Below are positions 1-10,512 of a DNA stretch of 64,000 bases, piece by piece (positions within the stretch are counted from its first letter, which is position 1; each line of letters opens with the position of its first letter). The stretch covers positions 19,670,614-19,734,613 of the forward strand of contig JARZZO010000008.1 in the NCBI GenBank assembly GCA_030544215.1, read 5' to 3'. The notes under the pieces were generated by a model that worked only from the letters and a program-made list of their open reading frames with translations, was not told the origin of the DNA and searched no databases. The stretch comes from Zantedeschia hybrid cultivar. Taxonomy: Eukaryota; Streptophyta; Magnoliopsida; Alismatales; Araceae. The translations under genes were made by a program, and so were the position numbers.

Positions 1-768
1 TGGGATCAGGTGCTATGGCAGACAGAGTTTGCATGCAATAGTTCAGTCAATAGGTCTACTGGCATGTATCCGTTCGAGATTGTTACTTGTTATAGGCCTA
101 GGAGACTCATAGACCTCGTTCCATTGCCTATCCAGTCTCGCACTTCTGAGTTGTACAGTTCTTAGCTGATCACATTAGGAGTATGTATGAGAATGTCCGT
201 TGTCACATCGAGATCAGCAATGAGCGCTACAAGCGAATGGCGGATGCACATCGGCGATCCCAGAAGTTCCATGAGGGCGATTACGTGATGATCCGGATTC
301 AACCTGAGCGGTTTCCCTCAGGAGCCGTCAAGAAGCTGCAAGCTCGATGAGTCGGCCCCTTCAAAGTGTTGAAACGAATTGGACCGAATGCGTACGCGGT
401 AGATCTACCCTCGGATTGGCATCAACAACACGTTCAATGTCTAAGATTTGGTGGCCTATTGGGACCCGACAGTGATACCTAGTGACCCGTTCGAGTCTGC
501 TTCTTCCCTTGCGAGCGACCCTACCCCTGAGTGTCCACTTCCAGCCCCCCTCCTAGCACGGCGAGAGCAGATTGATTATATACTGGACGAACATGTTGTC
601 ACTTCTAGGGATGGGGCCTATCAGCGCTATCTGGTCCACTGGAGAAGACGACCGCCTGCTGAGGGCACGTGGATTACGCGTGAGGAGCTACAACAGATTG
701 ACCCGGACCTTCTGGAGCGCTATCAGAGTGGGCGAGACCTATACTTGACATGGTCGAGTTCCTCTTAA
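1..768 (+). pseudogene. Ty3/gypsy chromovirus pol, 3' end (integrase C-terminus and chromodomain)
   Basis: The window opens inside an integrase. The first codons read WDQVLWQTEFACNSSVNRST followed by GMYPFEIV, the C-terminal integrase region of Ty3/gypsy elements. A frameshift or stop lies near 160-170, and an in-frame TGA at about 349 interrupts the GPFK..KRIGPNAY segment. The open stretch 448-768 carries a chromodomain, with IDYILDEHVV, YLVHWRRRP, TWITREEL and a terminal ERYQSG. Chromodomains at the integrase C-terminus define chromoviruses and are thought to guide integration to heterochromatin. The polyprotein ends at a TAA just before a purine-rich tract (GGGGAGGA, 771-778) that would serve as polypurine tract. 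The element is incomplete on the left and cannot make a functional integrase. Family is secure; the lineage within chromoviruses is not assigned. Confidence 0.88.
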
Positions 769-2260
769 CTGGGGAGGATTGGTGAGGACAGCCGCGCACG
801 GATCCGATTCGACCCGACCCGCGTCTACCGATGGAGGAGGACGTCAGCAGCGATTTCAGCGTCTTTGTGGCTCGATGATAGCTCATTTGTGGATTGATTT
901 GTATTTATATTGTTGAGGAGCATTTGGGACTTGCGTACTGCTCGTTATGAGGCTCAATTATCTATTTTTCATTTTTCTATATTTTTCTGCACGAATTTTG
1001 CCTTTTATGTAAGGGAGGGTCATTTTAGTCATTTGCTTTATTAGGGCTTCATTAGGGTTTGTGTACTCTATTTAAGGCTTGTAATTTTTGGAAATGGATT
1101 ATTGATGAATGAAATGGAAAAAGAGAATTGCAGCTGCCGCCCGTTAAGCATGTGAACCTGTGCAGGGTGTGGAGCCCCCTCTCCCCTTTTTCCTCTCTCT
1201 CTCCCCTATTCTCCTGTTCCCTTCTCTCTCTTGAACGCGGCGATCGGATACGCGGAAGGCAGGAAGAGTTCGCGCGCCTCAACCTCGTCGTCTGTGCCGT
1301 CAGGTGGGTTCCCGCTCGAAACCGCCGCGCCACGCGGCGCTGAAGGGAGTCGCCCCGCCCAAACACCGTCACTTGCTGTGCATGCGGCAGTAGGGCGCTC
1401 ATGAGCCCCCGTGCCCATCTAGGCCCTTGCGCGTGGGACGAAGCCTCCCTACCTCCGTGCGTCCGGCCCCACTCGCCCTGCTGCATCTCCCCCACCACCG
1501 CGCAGTCCGAGGGCCTCGACCGGTGGAACCACGTGGCGCCTTGCCCCCCTTCGAGTGCCTTCGCCCTCGTGGCTCGAGCCTCGGCGGACGGACCCGAGCG
1601 CCACGCGGCGGGCCCCGCTTCCTTCCCGCCCAACTGCCCCGTGTGTTGACAGCCCGAACGCAACACGGCGCTAACCCGTTTGACCCAGCCTCGGCCTGGC
1701 ACACTGCGCCTATATGCCCCCCGTTTCTTAGCCGCTCCAACTCCCGTTTGGCGTACGAGGGCGGGGTCCAGTAGACCCGTGTGAACCCTGTAACTCCCAG
1801 CGGCCGTGCAATGGTCGTTGAGGTCCTACCTGGCCGTTCACGGGTCCCTCCTACCTCAGCGTAACCCCACTCGACAGTGGGACGGTTAGTGTTGTTTGGA
1901 GTCCGTCCTGTTCACTTTACCGTTCATTATATGTTTAAATGTGCTCCCGTGCATGTGAGTTAGGATCCTAGCTACTTGCTTATTTATTGCTGCCGGATTG
2001 TGAGTACGAGAATTCCGTGGCCTGATTTGAGTACATTGAACTGCATGTTGTTGCCCTAGCACTTCGGTAGTTCTCACTACCGACTGTCCTATTTATTTAA
2101 TCATTGCGAGAGGACGATTCCCGAGCTTACTTGCGATTGCGTTACGTAGTTGTTCTCATGGACACATAGGATATTTGATGATTGTTTGCTACTCCTTGTG
2201 GTACTCATGTTGATCTTGGATCGTTATGTCAATTTGGAGCCTTTGTCAGTAGTCGTCCCG
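769..2260 (+). mobile_element. Probable 3' LTR of the gypsy element, boundaries unresolved
   Basis: Non-coding sequence follows the pol stop and a purine tract. It has an AT-rich part with a TATA-like CTATTTAAGG (1068-1077), then a pyrimidine tract and a strongly GC-rich stretch (about 1230-1850), as in long chromovirus LTRs. The open frames in 1128-1774 exist on several frames of both strands because the DNA is GC-rich; none looks like a protein. The 5' LTR lies outside the window, so neither LTR length nor the right edge can be fixed. From about 1900 the sequence may already be flanking DNA. Confidence 0.45.
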
Positions 2261-2319
2261 CATCAAATAGCCAGGCGCTTGCATGTGTTTTTAAGCCTTT
2301 GAAACATTTCAAACTTAAG

Positions 2320-2475
2320 AGGCGGGCAAGCCAATTTTCCTTTCCGATACAAGACTAAAATCCCATGTGAAGCCCGCCCACCTCTACTATGCTGCCTACC
2401 CAAAACTTGGAGCACTACGCATAGGACTTTTTTAGTCTTGTATTGGAAACCCACATATTTCTTCCCACCTGGTTG
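2320..2475. repeat. Foldback (MITE-like inverted repeat)
   Basis: The arms TTTCCGATACAAGACTAAAA (2341-2360) and TTTTAGTCTTGTATTGGAAA (2430-2449) are inverted copies matching at 19 of 20 positions. Weaker inverted similarity continues outward to about 2320 and 2475 and inward toward a short loop. No target-site duplication could be fixed. It could be a small DNA transposon or a local palindrome. Confidence 0.5.
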
Positions 2476-2524
2476 TCCTATAAGAATAGGTGGCCTTCTC
2501 CTCGCTGCATTCCATCCCGCTCTT

Positions 2525-2735
2525 CCAGCAAATGAGTTGGCTCGAATTGAGTTGACTCAGTGACTTGAGTTGAGCTCGAGTCGAGCCTGATCTGGGTAGT
2601 TCTTAAACGAGTTGAGCTTGAGCCCATATGAAGAGCTCGCGTTAGGCTCGGGCTTGAGCTCGAAAATTTGTGGTCCAGTCTAGCTCAAGTAGGAAAAAGC
2701 TCGACTCAGCTCGGCTTGTTGCCACCCCTAGTTAA
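2525..2735. repeat. Degenerate GAGCTCGA-type array, possibly a truncated hAT-like MITE
   Basis: About 200 bp are built from short variants of GAGTTGAGCTCGAGTC and GGCTCGGGCTTGAGCTCG. The right end reads GCTTGTTGCCACCCCTAG, whose complement starts CTAGGGGTGGCAAC, the type of terminus seen on plant hAT-derived MITEs. No matching left terminus or 8-bp duplication is visible, so it is probably truncated. The stretch from 2736 to about 3170 shows nothing I can name. Confidence 0.4.
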
Positions 2736-4091
2736 CGCCTATGGCCGAATGAACTGACCCTCACATTTATTCCTCCCCATTTCTCAATACAGCTCGCGCT
2801 CTTGCTTCTCCGACATAGAGTCATAGACTCTCTCTCCCCAACTCCCAATGCAGCACATAAAGTAGAAAAATTATTGTACATGCATATAAAAAGATATATG
2901 GTGTTTGCTTAACTTCATTTACATTTTAATTATTAATTTATTTTATTGCATAATATTAACTTGACAAAGAATGCAAAAACCTAGGTTAAGCGGTTTGGCC
3001 CAATGGTTGAACCCTTTGCTTGACCCGAGAGTCTCAGTAGTTTGATGAACGGTTTGGTTTCTAAAACCATGGTACTACTAAAAGTGAGTATGGCAAATAA
3101 ACAATTTTGACCTAAATTCATATAAAGTTATCTTCTAAACATTGAGAATTGATGTTATAAAGATTAGCTTCTGCAATTTCTCACAGAAGTCCATACAACA
3201 ACGGTAGTCCACATGACATACTAATAAGAACTCTGAAAACTTTTCTTTACACAATGATTATTCTGGCGGACGCATAAACAAATAAACAGCTTGATGTGGG
3301 ACAAATAAAGAAGAAGAGGGAACAAGGTGAAGGATCACACGGGCGGTGGGGTAACAGTCTCCAACATCGCACTAACAGCTAGGGCACCGCACCTTGTCCA
3401 ATCTGAGGGCTTTTGGATCTCCATCTGAGAGAAACCAGAAAATATGGAAAAGTTGTGGTCAATAATTCATTAATAATTAGAATTAGTCTTACATCAATAT
3501 ATAAAGAGCAACTAAACCCTAGTTAACCTCCTAACCAAGAAAAAGACTGAAATACCGCTAACCACAATAGATATTGCAAAAATCACACCTAAAATTCATA
3601 AAATATCTATGTAATCAGAGGCGTGAGGCGACTGGGGGGTTGCCTCAGCCTCAAATGCCTAGGCGTTTGAGGCGATATTTTATTTAAAAAATAATAAATT
3701 AAATAGCTAAATATACTATTAAACATGTCAAAAACATATTTAAAAATCATAAAAAATGACTTATTTCTCTACTCAAATATAACCAAGGAAATTTAAAATC
3801 TACCAAATTGAAACAAAATTTAATCAAATCAAGAAGCAATCAAAAAATTTATGCAAATTTTGATGCTAAATAAACACTATGGATGAAAATTTATCAACTA
3901 AGTGTTAAAAAGCATATACAAGTTCGTGCTAAATAAGAGATGCAGAGAGTGGGAGATTGAAAGAGAGGAAAACTCTCTGTTTGTGTGTGTGTGTGTACAT
4001 GTGTGTGAGGGAGAGGGGGGTGGGAGGGGCTCCAAGCCCTCTATAACTTTAGACAAAGAGAGAGAGAGGGGGGCTTCGGACCCTCAACAAT

Positions 4092-4094
<3 letters not shown>

Positions 4095-4141
<47 letters not shown>
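4095..4141. repeat. (AG)n microsatellite
   Basis: About 23 uninterrupted AG units inside the hAT-like insertion. Shorter GA runs follow near 4175-4195 and 4316-4333. Confidence 0.95.
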
Positions 4142-4142
<1 letters not shown>

Positions 4143-4368
4143 GGAGAGAGTGGAGTCGAGAGAAAGAGTAAAGTGGAGAGAGAGAGAGAGAGATAGATGG
4201 GGAGGTGGGCTTCATGCCCTCTTCATCTAGAAGTTACACATGCTTTGAGCCCTCTGTAACTTCAAACAGAGCGAGAGTGAGAGTGAGGGGGGGTTGAGTG
4301 TGCACGCGCGCGCGTGAGAGAGAGAGAGAGAGATCAAGCTTACCTCGCGTAGAGGACTATGTCGGAAG

Positions 4369-4554
4369 GTCGTCGAAGCTGCTGGGCTTTGAAGTCATCG
4401 TCGACGTTGGGCATCGCAAGGCTTGCAAAAGTCATTGAAGCTGCCATGCTTTGTAGTCATCATTGTTGTCGGGCATTGCATGGCTGGCGAAGGTTGTCGA
4501 AGTTGCCAGGTGTCGCAGTCATCCTCGTCCGTCCGGCATCGTAGGGCTTGTTAA
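4369..4554. repeat. Three 62-bp tandem units
   Basis: Units start at 4369, 4431 and 4493, exactly 62 bp apart, each beginning with variants of GTCRTCGAAGCTGC and carrying GTCATC and GGGCATYGCA motifs. They are diverged. The GC-rich composition against AT-rich flanks suggests captured sequence within the transposon. Confidence 0.75.
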
Positions 4555-6067
4555 GGTCATCGGGTCATCGGAGATGTCTTCGAGCACGGGAGCAGAGGAG
4601 GAAGGGCTAGGGTTGTGCCAAAGCCGGAGCCGGAGAAGATGCCTCGTGGCTCACCAACCTTGTCCCCTTCGTTAGAGAGGGGAGCGGAAGGGGCGGAAGC
4701 ACGAGACCATCGTAGACTAGGGCAAGGGGTACGACAAGGCCAAGGGTTGGTTTATAAACACCTACTTATTGAGGCGAAACGAGGGGTCGGTATTGCATTT
4801 GGGTTATAAGCGGGCTGGTTTGGCCGGACCAACATAGACATGAGGCAGGCGAAGTGGGCCGAGGCGGGCTAGGTGCGCCTAGTCGATCTCCTAATTGCTT
4901 GAGGCGATTACAGTGATCGCCTAGGAGACAGAGGCCGAAGCGAGGCGGCTTATCATCGCCTCGTCGCCTAGGCGACCGCCTCAGTCGCCTTTGATATCAT
5001 AGTAAAATATAGAAAACCTAATAATCCAAATCAGCCAAACAAATAGTTTACAGACTCCTATAAAAATATCCTATCCATCAAACAAGCTCTGGTAAGTCTC
5101 CAAGCGACAATGAAGCTAGACCAACTCTTTGACGGCGGTAGATGTGCTCAATCATATGTAGCACATCAGTGCACTGGTCCTGGATCCCCATCATTCTCCC
5201 CTGGTTCGAGAAAACTTAGGCTTGAGTTTTAAAATGTGGCATTATCCATGGGGAGATGATGAGAGCAGCAAAGCAAGGACATATGGCTAATGCCACTGAA
5301 ATCTATGCAGAGGAGACCCTCACCTTGATGTGAAAAGTTTGCTTAAACATCACTCTATATCTAGTCAAAATCATGTTGGCTAAAAGTATCTTGAATAATG
5401 TTCGGCTAACTGTCTTTAAAAGGGTCATTGGGGACAAAGTCTAGCATTTGTTTAAGCGGAGAGGACGTCATCACACGTTTTGAACATCTGGGGCTCGACT
5501 TGTTCGAAATACTCCATAGCTAACATTGGATTGGCTTCATAAACTACTTCTTCCATTTGGTTGTAATACTTCTCAACCAGCTATAGGTCGGTGGAAACTA
5601 CCTCCTTTGGTTTGGTCATTATGGAAAGTAGGTTCTCAATGTCATTCTTTAATGCAATCCTCTCCATGTCATTCCTTTAATGCAACCCAGCCCATGTTCG
5701 AATAGCCTATGACCACAATCTTGAAAAGCATGTTGGAATCAATGGGAGGCGTGCCACGAAGTTGGATAGACTTGAAAGTTGATACACGAATCGGTGCATG
5801 TTGGTTGTGATGATAATGATGGACGGCAGGGTTTGCGGAGAAGTGGCATGTTGATGATGCCCGCGATGCGGATAGCATGTGAAACGGCACAAATAGTGCT
5901 ACTACAATGCGTGTTATAGTACCGTAGTACTGTTCATGGTGAACAATGCAGTGGGAACTGTTCCCCCAATAATGTTCACGGTGAACAATAATATGGGTAC
6001 TGTTCACCAGGTACAACCGTAGGGAAAGATAGAGAGAAGGAATGAGAGAGAGAAGGGGTGGTGTGGC

Positions 6068-6263
6068 CAAGGAATTCCAGATTGGATCGGGTCCCTGAAT
6101 CGGGACCCGCCGATCCCGATCCGAATCGGGATCGGATCGGCCGGAATCGGCCTGGATCGGCCAGAATCGGCCGGGATCGGCTGGAATCGGCCGAATCGGG
6201 ACCTACCGATCCCGATCGGAATCGGCCGATCCGGATCAGGATCGGCCGATTATGCATTCCATG
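6068..6263. mobile_element. hAT-like MITE with GATCGG-rich interior, 196 bp
   Basis: It is flanked by a perfect 8-bp duplication GGTGTGGC (6060-6067 and 6264-6271). The termini are inverted, CAAGGAATTCCAG on the left and CATGGAATGCATAATCGG as complement on the right. The interior is a degenerate array of AATCGGCCG/GGATCGG, which is self-complementary and opens frames on both strands that should not be read as genes. It lies in the internal region of the 3292-6810 LTR element. A second member lies at 53229-53368 in the opposite orientation. Confidence 0.85.
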
Positions 6264-6301
6264 GGTGTGGCGGTAGAGCGGCAGCGTGGTGAGGATTGAA
6301 G

Positions 6302-6317
6302 TTCCACTCTGATGCCA
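6302..6317 (-). other. Primer binding site of the 3292-6810 LTR element
   Basis: On the minus strand this reads TGGCATCAGAGTGGAA and follows the LTR after a few bases. It differs at one position from TGGTATCAGAG, the usual plant initiator-Met tRNA primer site. It sets the orientation of an element that has no coding sequence. Confidence 0.72.
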
Positions 6318-6810
6318 AATCAATGCGGGACAAACGGAGAAGAAGAAGGAACAAAGTGAAGGTAGAGGCCTTCGATGTCACACTGGTGTCGAATAATAGC
6401 GTCTGGCATTGCATCAGTAGCTAGGGCATCGCACCCCACCATATCTCAGGGCTTTTGGATCTCCATCTGAGAGAAGCCGGAAATATGCAAAAATCATGCT
6501 CAATAATTCATTAAAAATTAGAAAACACTCTTACATCAATATATAAAGAGAAACTAAAAACCCAATCAGACTTCTGACCAAGTAAAAGATTGAAATACCA
6601 ATATTGCAAAAATTGTGCCTAAACATTAAAAAAATAGAAAACTCAGGCTCTAAATGGGCCAAACAAATGGTTTATGGATTCCTTTAAAAGTATCCTATCC
6701 AAGCTCCGGTGAGTCTCCGAGCTACAATGAAGCTAGAACAACTCTTTGACGGCGGTAGATGCGCTCCATCATATGTAACACATATGTGCACTGGTCCTGC
6801 ATCCCCATCA

Positions 6811-7080
6811 CAGCCTTGATAAAAATTCCAAAGCAGGGAAAGAAAAACTTCCAAGGACTTGTGGAGAGAGAGAGAGAGAGAGATCCATGCAGCAACGGTA
6901 GGCCGCATTACAAACTAATAAGGACACTGAAAATTTTTCTTTACACAATGACTATTCTGGCAGAACCATAAATGAATAAACAGCCTTGATAAAAATTCCA
7001 AAACTGGGAAAGAAAAACTCCGAAGGACTTGCCTTAAGAGAGAGAGAGAGAGAGAGAGTGAGAGAGGGATGTGAGCTTTT
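6811..7080. repeat. 170-bp tandem repeat, target of the LTR element
   Basis: Units start at CAGCCTTGATAAAAATTCC (6811) and again at 6981. Each contains a GA run and, in the complete unit, GCAACGGTAG and TTTACACAATGA before the next start. The left flank of the LTR element (about 3175-3291) matches the second half of the same unit, so the element inserted into a pre-existing tandem array. Confidence 0.75.
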
Positions 7081-7114
7081 TTTTGGGGTGGGGGTGGGTA
7101 AGCTACAGTGGTTT

Positions 7115-7310
7115 GCAGGCTATTCATCTTCCTGCTACTTCAGATAATATGCTTCATGGAACTAAATTCATTTCATCGTTAATGTTGTAACATGGAAGCA
7201 GACATTGTACTTTGCAGGCTTCATCCTATTGCTACTCAGGTTATATGCTTCATGAAACTAAATTCATTTCATGGTTAATACTGTAACTTATTACTTACCT
7301 GCCCGATCTA
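7115..7310. repeat. Direct repeat of about 99 bp, two copies
   Basis: Copies begin with GCAGGC at 7115 and 7214 and share TATGCTTCATGRAACTAAAT and TCATTTCATSGTTAAT. From 7310 to 8485 I see AT-rich sequence without a recognisable gene. Confidence 0.7.
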
Positions 7311-8485
7311 GAGTGCTAGGTAGAATTGCTTTTTTGTTTCACAGTGTGGTATTGATCAAGATCCAACTGTACAATCACAGTATTTATAGATTATTATTAT
7401 CATACATAAACTAAAGTCCTAGGGCTAAAAGTGTCATTCACGGCCAACAAAGGAAAGCTCTGTGCAGTGTTGGATGGATGTAGACTGGTAATGCTTGGTT
7501 CTGTGAGATTCTTATTGAAGTCTTTGATAAGAGCGAAGGTGATTATAAAAAAAGAATCAAGTGGGAAATCTTTGAGACTAAGAATCTTTACAATGTTAAG
7601 TGGGGCCAAAAAACTAAAACCATGTCGGAGCATATAGTGCCGGGCTACTATCTTTTTTTTTTTAAAGTATAGTTCCTGACTACAGATCTAGGAATGAGAA
7701 TAAGTATTGCCATTAGTCCTAGTTGTTTGTAATCATGGTTCATGTGAAGTGTGCCAGTTAGAGCACTGCCTAGAAGAAGAAACTAAGAAATGAATGGAAA
7801 GTTGGATGGGACTAGGGAGAAAAAGGAGGCAGAAACGCAGACAGGATTGAGTACACTCAATGCAGAAAAGTCACTGGCCATAGATTCCATGAAGTTAATA
7901 CTATCCTTCCGAAACTCTTTTTCAATTCAAGAAGGATTTTATGAATAGCTATTTCCATTTCAATAAAGCTTTGGAGGAAGTACATGAAAAAACAAACACC
8001 TTAGAAAAAGCAATTCACTCCTTGGAAGAGAAACTTCAAAAAGCAACCCCCTGTCTCAAACAAAAGTTTATAACTATAGCGGAGGCAGCAACACAACATG
8101 GCTAGAAGGTTCTGGATAGAGTATTACTTGCGTCTTAAAAGCATACTCTTTTGGTCTAGCTAGAAGTGGCTCTTCTTGTTTCCTCCCTTATTCTTGGGCT
8201 TTTCCCTTTCTTCTTCTTCTTTTGTAGTACATTTCTGACATTGGCACATGCGTTTTCTTTTAGGCCTTTATTTCTACATGGATGCCTTCCATGGCATGTT
8301 ATTGAACAATGAATACATATAATATGTTAGTTTTTACATTTTGCTTTCATTTTTTTTGTTCCTATTAGTACACAAGTTATTCATATGATTTATCATTTTA
8401 TTTGTCTTTTAGTAACGCTATTTCTCAGGTTTCTTTTCTGGATTTGTATGTTTTTATTATTTCTCTTACCGCTTTAGAGGTGGCT

Positions 8486-8759
8486 CCTAAGGTTATCCTC
8501 TTATATATCGGTTCTTCTGATGTGCTTTTTATAGGTTCTCTAGCTTCTCCTTTTGAGATCTTAAGAGTTCTAACCTAGCTTCTATGCTTGTTACTGAAGT
8601 TATTGGCCCGTCCAACTCAAAACCTAAGGTTATCCTCTTATATACTGCTTCTTCTGATGTGCTTTTTATAGGTTCTCTAGCTTCTCCTTTTGAGATCTTA
8701 AGGGTTCTAACCTAGCTTCTATGCTTGTTACTGAAGTTATTGGCCCATCCAACTCAAAA
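8486..8759. repeat. 137-bp tandem duplication
   Basis: Units 8486-8622 and 8623-8759 begin CCTAAGGTTATCCTCTTATA and differ at only a few positions. The second unit ends inside the LTR of the small TRIM at 8732, and the first unit also carries that LTR's first bases. The duplication therefore happened after the TRIM inserted. Confidence 0.85.
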
Positions 8760-9043
8760 CCTTAAGGCATTGAGTGGAGAGGGCACCATCATTTTAAATG
8801 TGCTTTTGATTTGTCCCTTTTCCAATGTGGGATATTCTTACACGCCTCTTCACATGCAGACCGTTTTAGGCTCTGTCATGTGGACCACAAATACAAGATG
8901 CGTGGCCTAGTTCATAAAAATGGGCTATGATACCATATTGAAGTTACTGGGCCGTCCAACTCAAAATCTTAAGGCATTGAGTGGAGGGGGCACCAAACAT
9001 ATTTCTGATTTGTCCCTTTTCCAATGTGGGACTATTCTTATAC
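8732..9043 (-). mobile_element. Tiny TRIM retrotransposon, about 312 bp
   Basis: Two direct repeats of about 105-111 bp (8732-8842 and 8939-9043) start TGAAGTTAYTGG on the plus strand and end near TATTCTTAYA. They enclose under 100 bp. On the minus strand the 5' LTR (8939-9043) is followed by TGGTATCATAG (8925-8935), an initiator-Met-type primer site. The 3' LTR is preceded by a purine-rich GTGAAGAGGCG and begins TGTAAGAATATCCC. This is the terminal-repeat-in-miniature layout with no coding capacity. No convincing 5-bp duplication remains. Confidence 0.75.
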
Positions 9044-10411
9044 TTATTGATCTCCCCAGTTGAGCCTCTATATTCACTAATTTATCTAACTTTGAATCTG
9101 TGATTCTCCCACTGCCAGTTTCTAGTGTTTTAGAATGTACTTCTAACACAATCTAAAAACTTCTGGTCACATTCTGTTGCCTTCTCTTCTATAGTTCTAA
9201 ATTTCTAGTTGAATAGGCTTGCTTTTTTAAATTTTTGTTCCAAGGCATGAATTTTTTTTTTTTTTTTCTTTCTTGTACTTCCTCAAAAGCTGGAAACTGC
9301 TGGAGGTTAGGGTTACCTTTAGGGAATGCTTGGATGGCCAGCGACATTCCGTTTTGTGTGTGTTCTCTAATCCAGTCCACATTTATGGCTGAGGAAGGTG
9401 GTGCACAATAGGAGAAGCTGGCATGCTGTTACTCATTTCCTTCTCTTTCTCTATCCTTTCAGTGGCTGTAGCTACACACCTGGTGCAATGACATGAACTC
9501 TGACCATCTTGTTTATATGATAAAGCATAATCATGAAACAGTTGTCTTTTTTTTCTCATAATCTACAATTTAGTTCTTAAAAAAAATATAGATATGTTCT
9601 TAAATTTTAATTTACTCCTGAAATTATTTTAGGTTACAAAAATGTTCCAAAAGCTAAACAATTCTTGGATTCTTAGAATCAGCCTGCTTCGTTTACTTTC
9701 AGAAACAGTTTGCCACCGGTTCTATACTTAGCTTTCACTTTGAACGTCGAATCGCGAAGATCAACTAGTCTAGTTCTGGTTTGATGCAATACGTCTGCTG
9801 CTTTTTAATTCCTTCTGTCAATGTTGCCTTCAAAAATCAACTAGTTTAGTTCTGGTTCAGTTCAATAATATGCTGTTTTTTAATTCTTTCTGTCAATTTT
9901 GCCTTCTAGCAGTGGCTGCCTTTCAATGAAAATACCTGTGAAGCGTCACCAAAGTATCATTTTAGTCTAGATTTCTTCTTCATGTATGTAAAAAGGGAAG
10001 GGGAATAAAGAAAGGTTGGAACTTGTGACATATGATTAACAAGCTTGTAATCATATCATTCTGCATGTGTTATCATGTTTGCTTTATGACAAAGAGGTTG
10101 CAAAAATGATTAAATCATCATTACTTTGGGAAAGTTTATGTCAACTTTGAAGAATAATGTTCTCGTTTCTTTTGTGATTTGTTTTGCACTTTTGCCATTT
10201 TACTGAAATGGCCTTGTTCAATACTTTTCAGTGGCCTTGCTATCATGTTTACTTTATGACAAAGAATTTGCAAAAATTATTAAATCATCATTTACTTTGG
10301 GAAAGTTTATGTGAACTTTGGAGAATAGTGTTCTCATTTCTCTTGTGATTCGTTTTGCACTTTTGTCATTTTACTGAAATGACCTTATCCGATGCTTTTC
10401 AATGACTTCAG
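9044..10411 (+). other. Non-coding, probably intron upstream of exon A
   Basis: AT-rich sequence with several local direct repeats: ATCAACTAGTYTAGTTCTGGT near 9760 and 9837, and a segment of about 160 bp near 10060-10220 repeated at 10230-10390 (TTATGACAAAGA, CATTTTACTGAAATG). It ends in a splice acceptor, TTCAATGACTTCAG, at 10411. No upstream phosphorylase exon was recognised here. Confidence 0.55.
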
Positions 10412-10512
10412 GCCGGTCTTTATCAAATAGTGTCATCAATTTGGGGATAAGGGATCAGTGCGCAGATGCCCTAAACCAACTTGGTTTTGAATATGAAGTA
10501 CTTGCAGAGCAG
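10412..10512 (+). CDS. Alpha-glucan phosphorylase, internal exon A
   Basis: This 101-bp exon has an acceptor CTTCAG before it and a donor GTCAGG after it. It completes a codon with its first two bases, then encodes 33 residues starting RSLSNSVINLGIRDQCADAL and ending FEYEVLAEQ. In glycosyltransferase family 35 phosphorylases this is the segment just before the EGDAALGNGG block. The enzyme releases glucose-1-phosphate from alpha-1,4-glucans such as starch; pyridoxal phosphate and the active site lie downstream, outside this exon. The exon ends exactly where the reading continues into exon B at 38410, with the same phase. No other exon was found within the window, so isoform, start and compartment cannot be determined. 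The codons are intact, which fits a functional gene, although a long-dead fragment cannot be excluded. Confidence 0.85.

Larger units (their letters stand above)
3607..5002. mobile_element. hAT-like non-autonomous DNA transposon, 1,396 bp
   Basis: It sits in the left LTR of the 3292-6810 element. Exact 8-bp target duplications TAAAATAT flank it at 3599-3606 and 5003-5010; removing the insert and one copy restores similarity to the intact right LTR. The ends are imperfect inverted repeats, CTATGTAATCAGAGGCG on the left and CTATGATATCAAAGGCG (as complement) on the right, followed by further GAGGCG/CGCCTAGGCG motifs on both sides. An 8-bp duplication is the hAT signature. The interior holds a (GA)n tract near 4095-4141, a GC-rich segment with three 62-bp tandem units (4369-4554), and no transposase. 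Overlapping small open frames in 3902-4809 come from the GA tract and the GC-rich unit. Confidence 0.82.
3292..6810 (-). mobile_element. Non-autonomous LTR retrotransposon (TRIM/LARD-like), interrupted
   Basis: Two direct repeats of about 500 bp bound an internal region of about 1.1 kb. The left LTR is 3292-5193, split by a 1,396-bp insertion at 3607-5002; the right LTR is about 6321-6810. Read on the minus strand the element is canonical. The LTR begins TGATGGGGAT and ends near GTCCCRCA. Next to the 5' LTR is TGGCATCAGAGTGGAA (6302-6317), close to the initiator-Met tRNA primer site. Next to the 3' LTR is a purine tract AACCAGGGGAGAA (5194-5206). Flanks CAGCT (3287-3291) and CAGCC (6811-6815) are a 4/5 match to a 5-bp target duplication. 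No gag or pol is recognisable, so it would have depended on another element. Without its two nested insertions it would be about 1.9 kb. The LTRs are visibly diverged, so the insertion is old. Confidence 0.8.

Noticed and set aside
1052..1774. Open frames of 60-216 codons on both strands
   Set aside because: GC-rich DNA downstream of a gypsy pol stop; frames overlap on opposite strands and show no domain.
3902..4171. 89-codon frame with an RE-repeat tail
   Set aside because: The repeat is the translated (GA)n microsatellite inside a DNA transposon.
6058..6323. Arg/Asp/Pro-rich frames on both strands
   Set aside because: They are readings of the GATCGG array of a MITE with perfect 8-bp target duplications.
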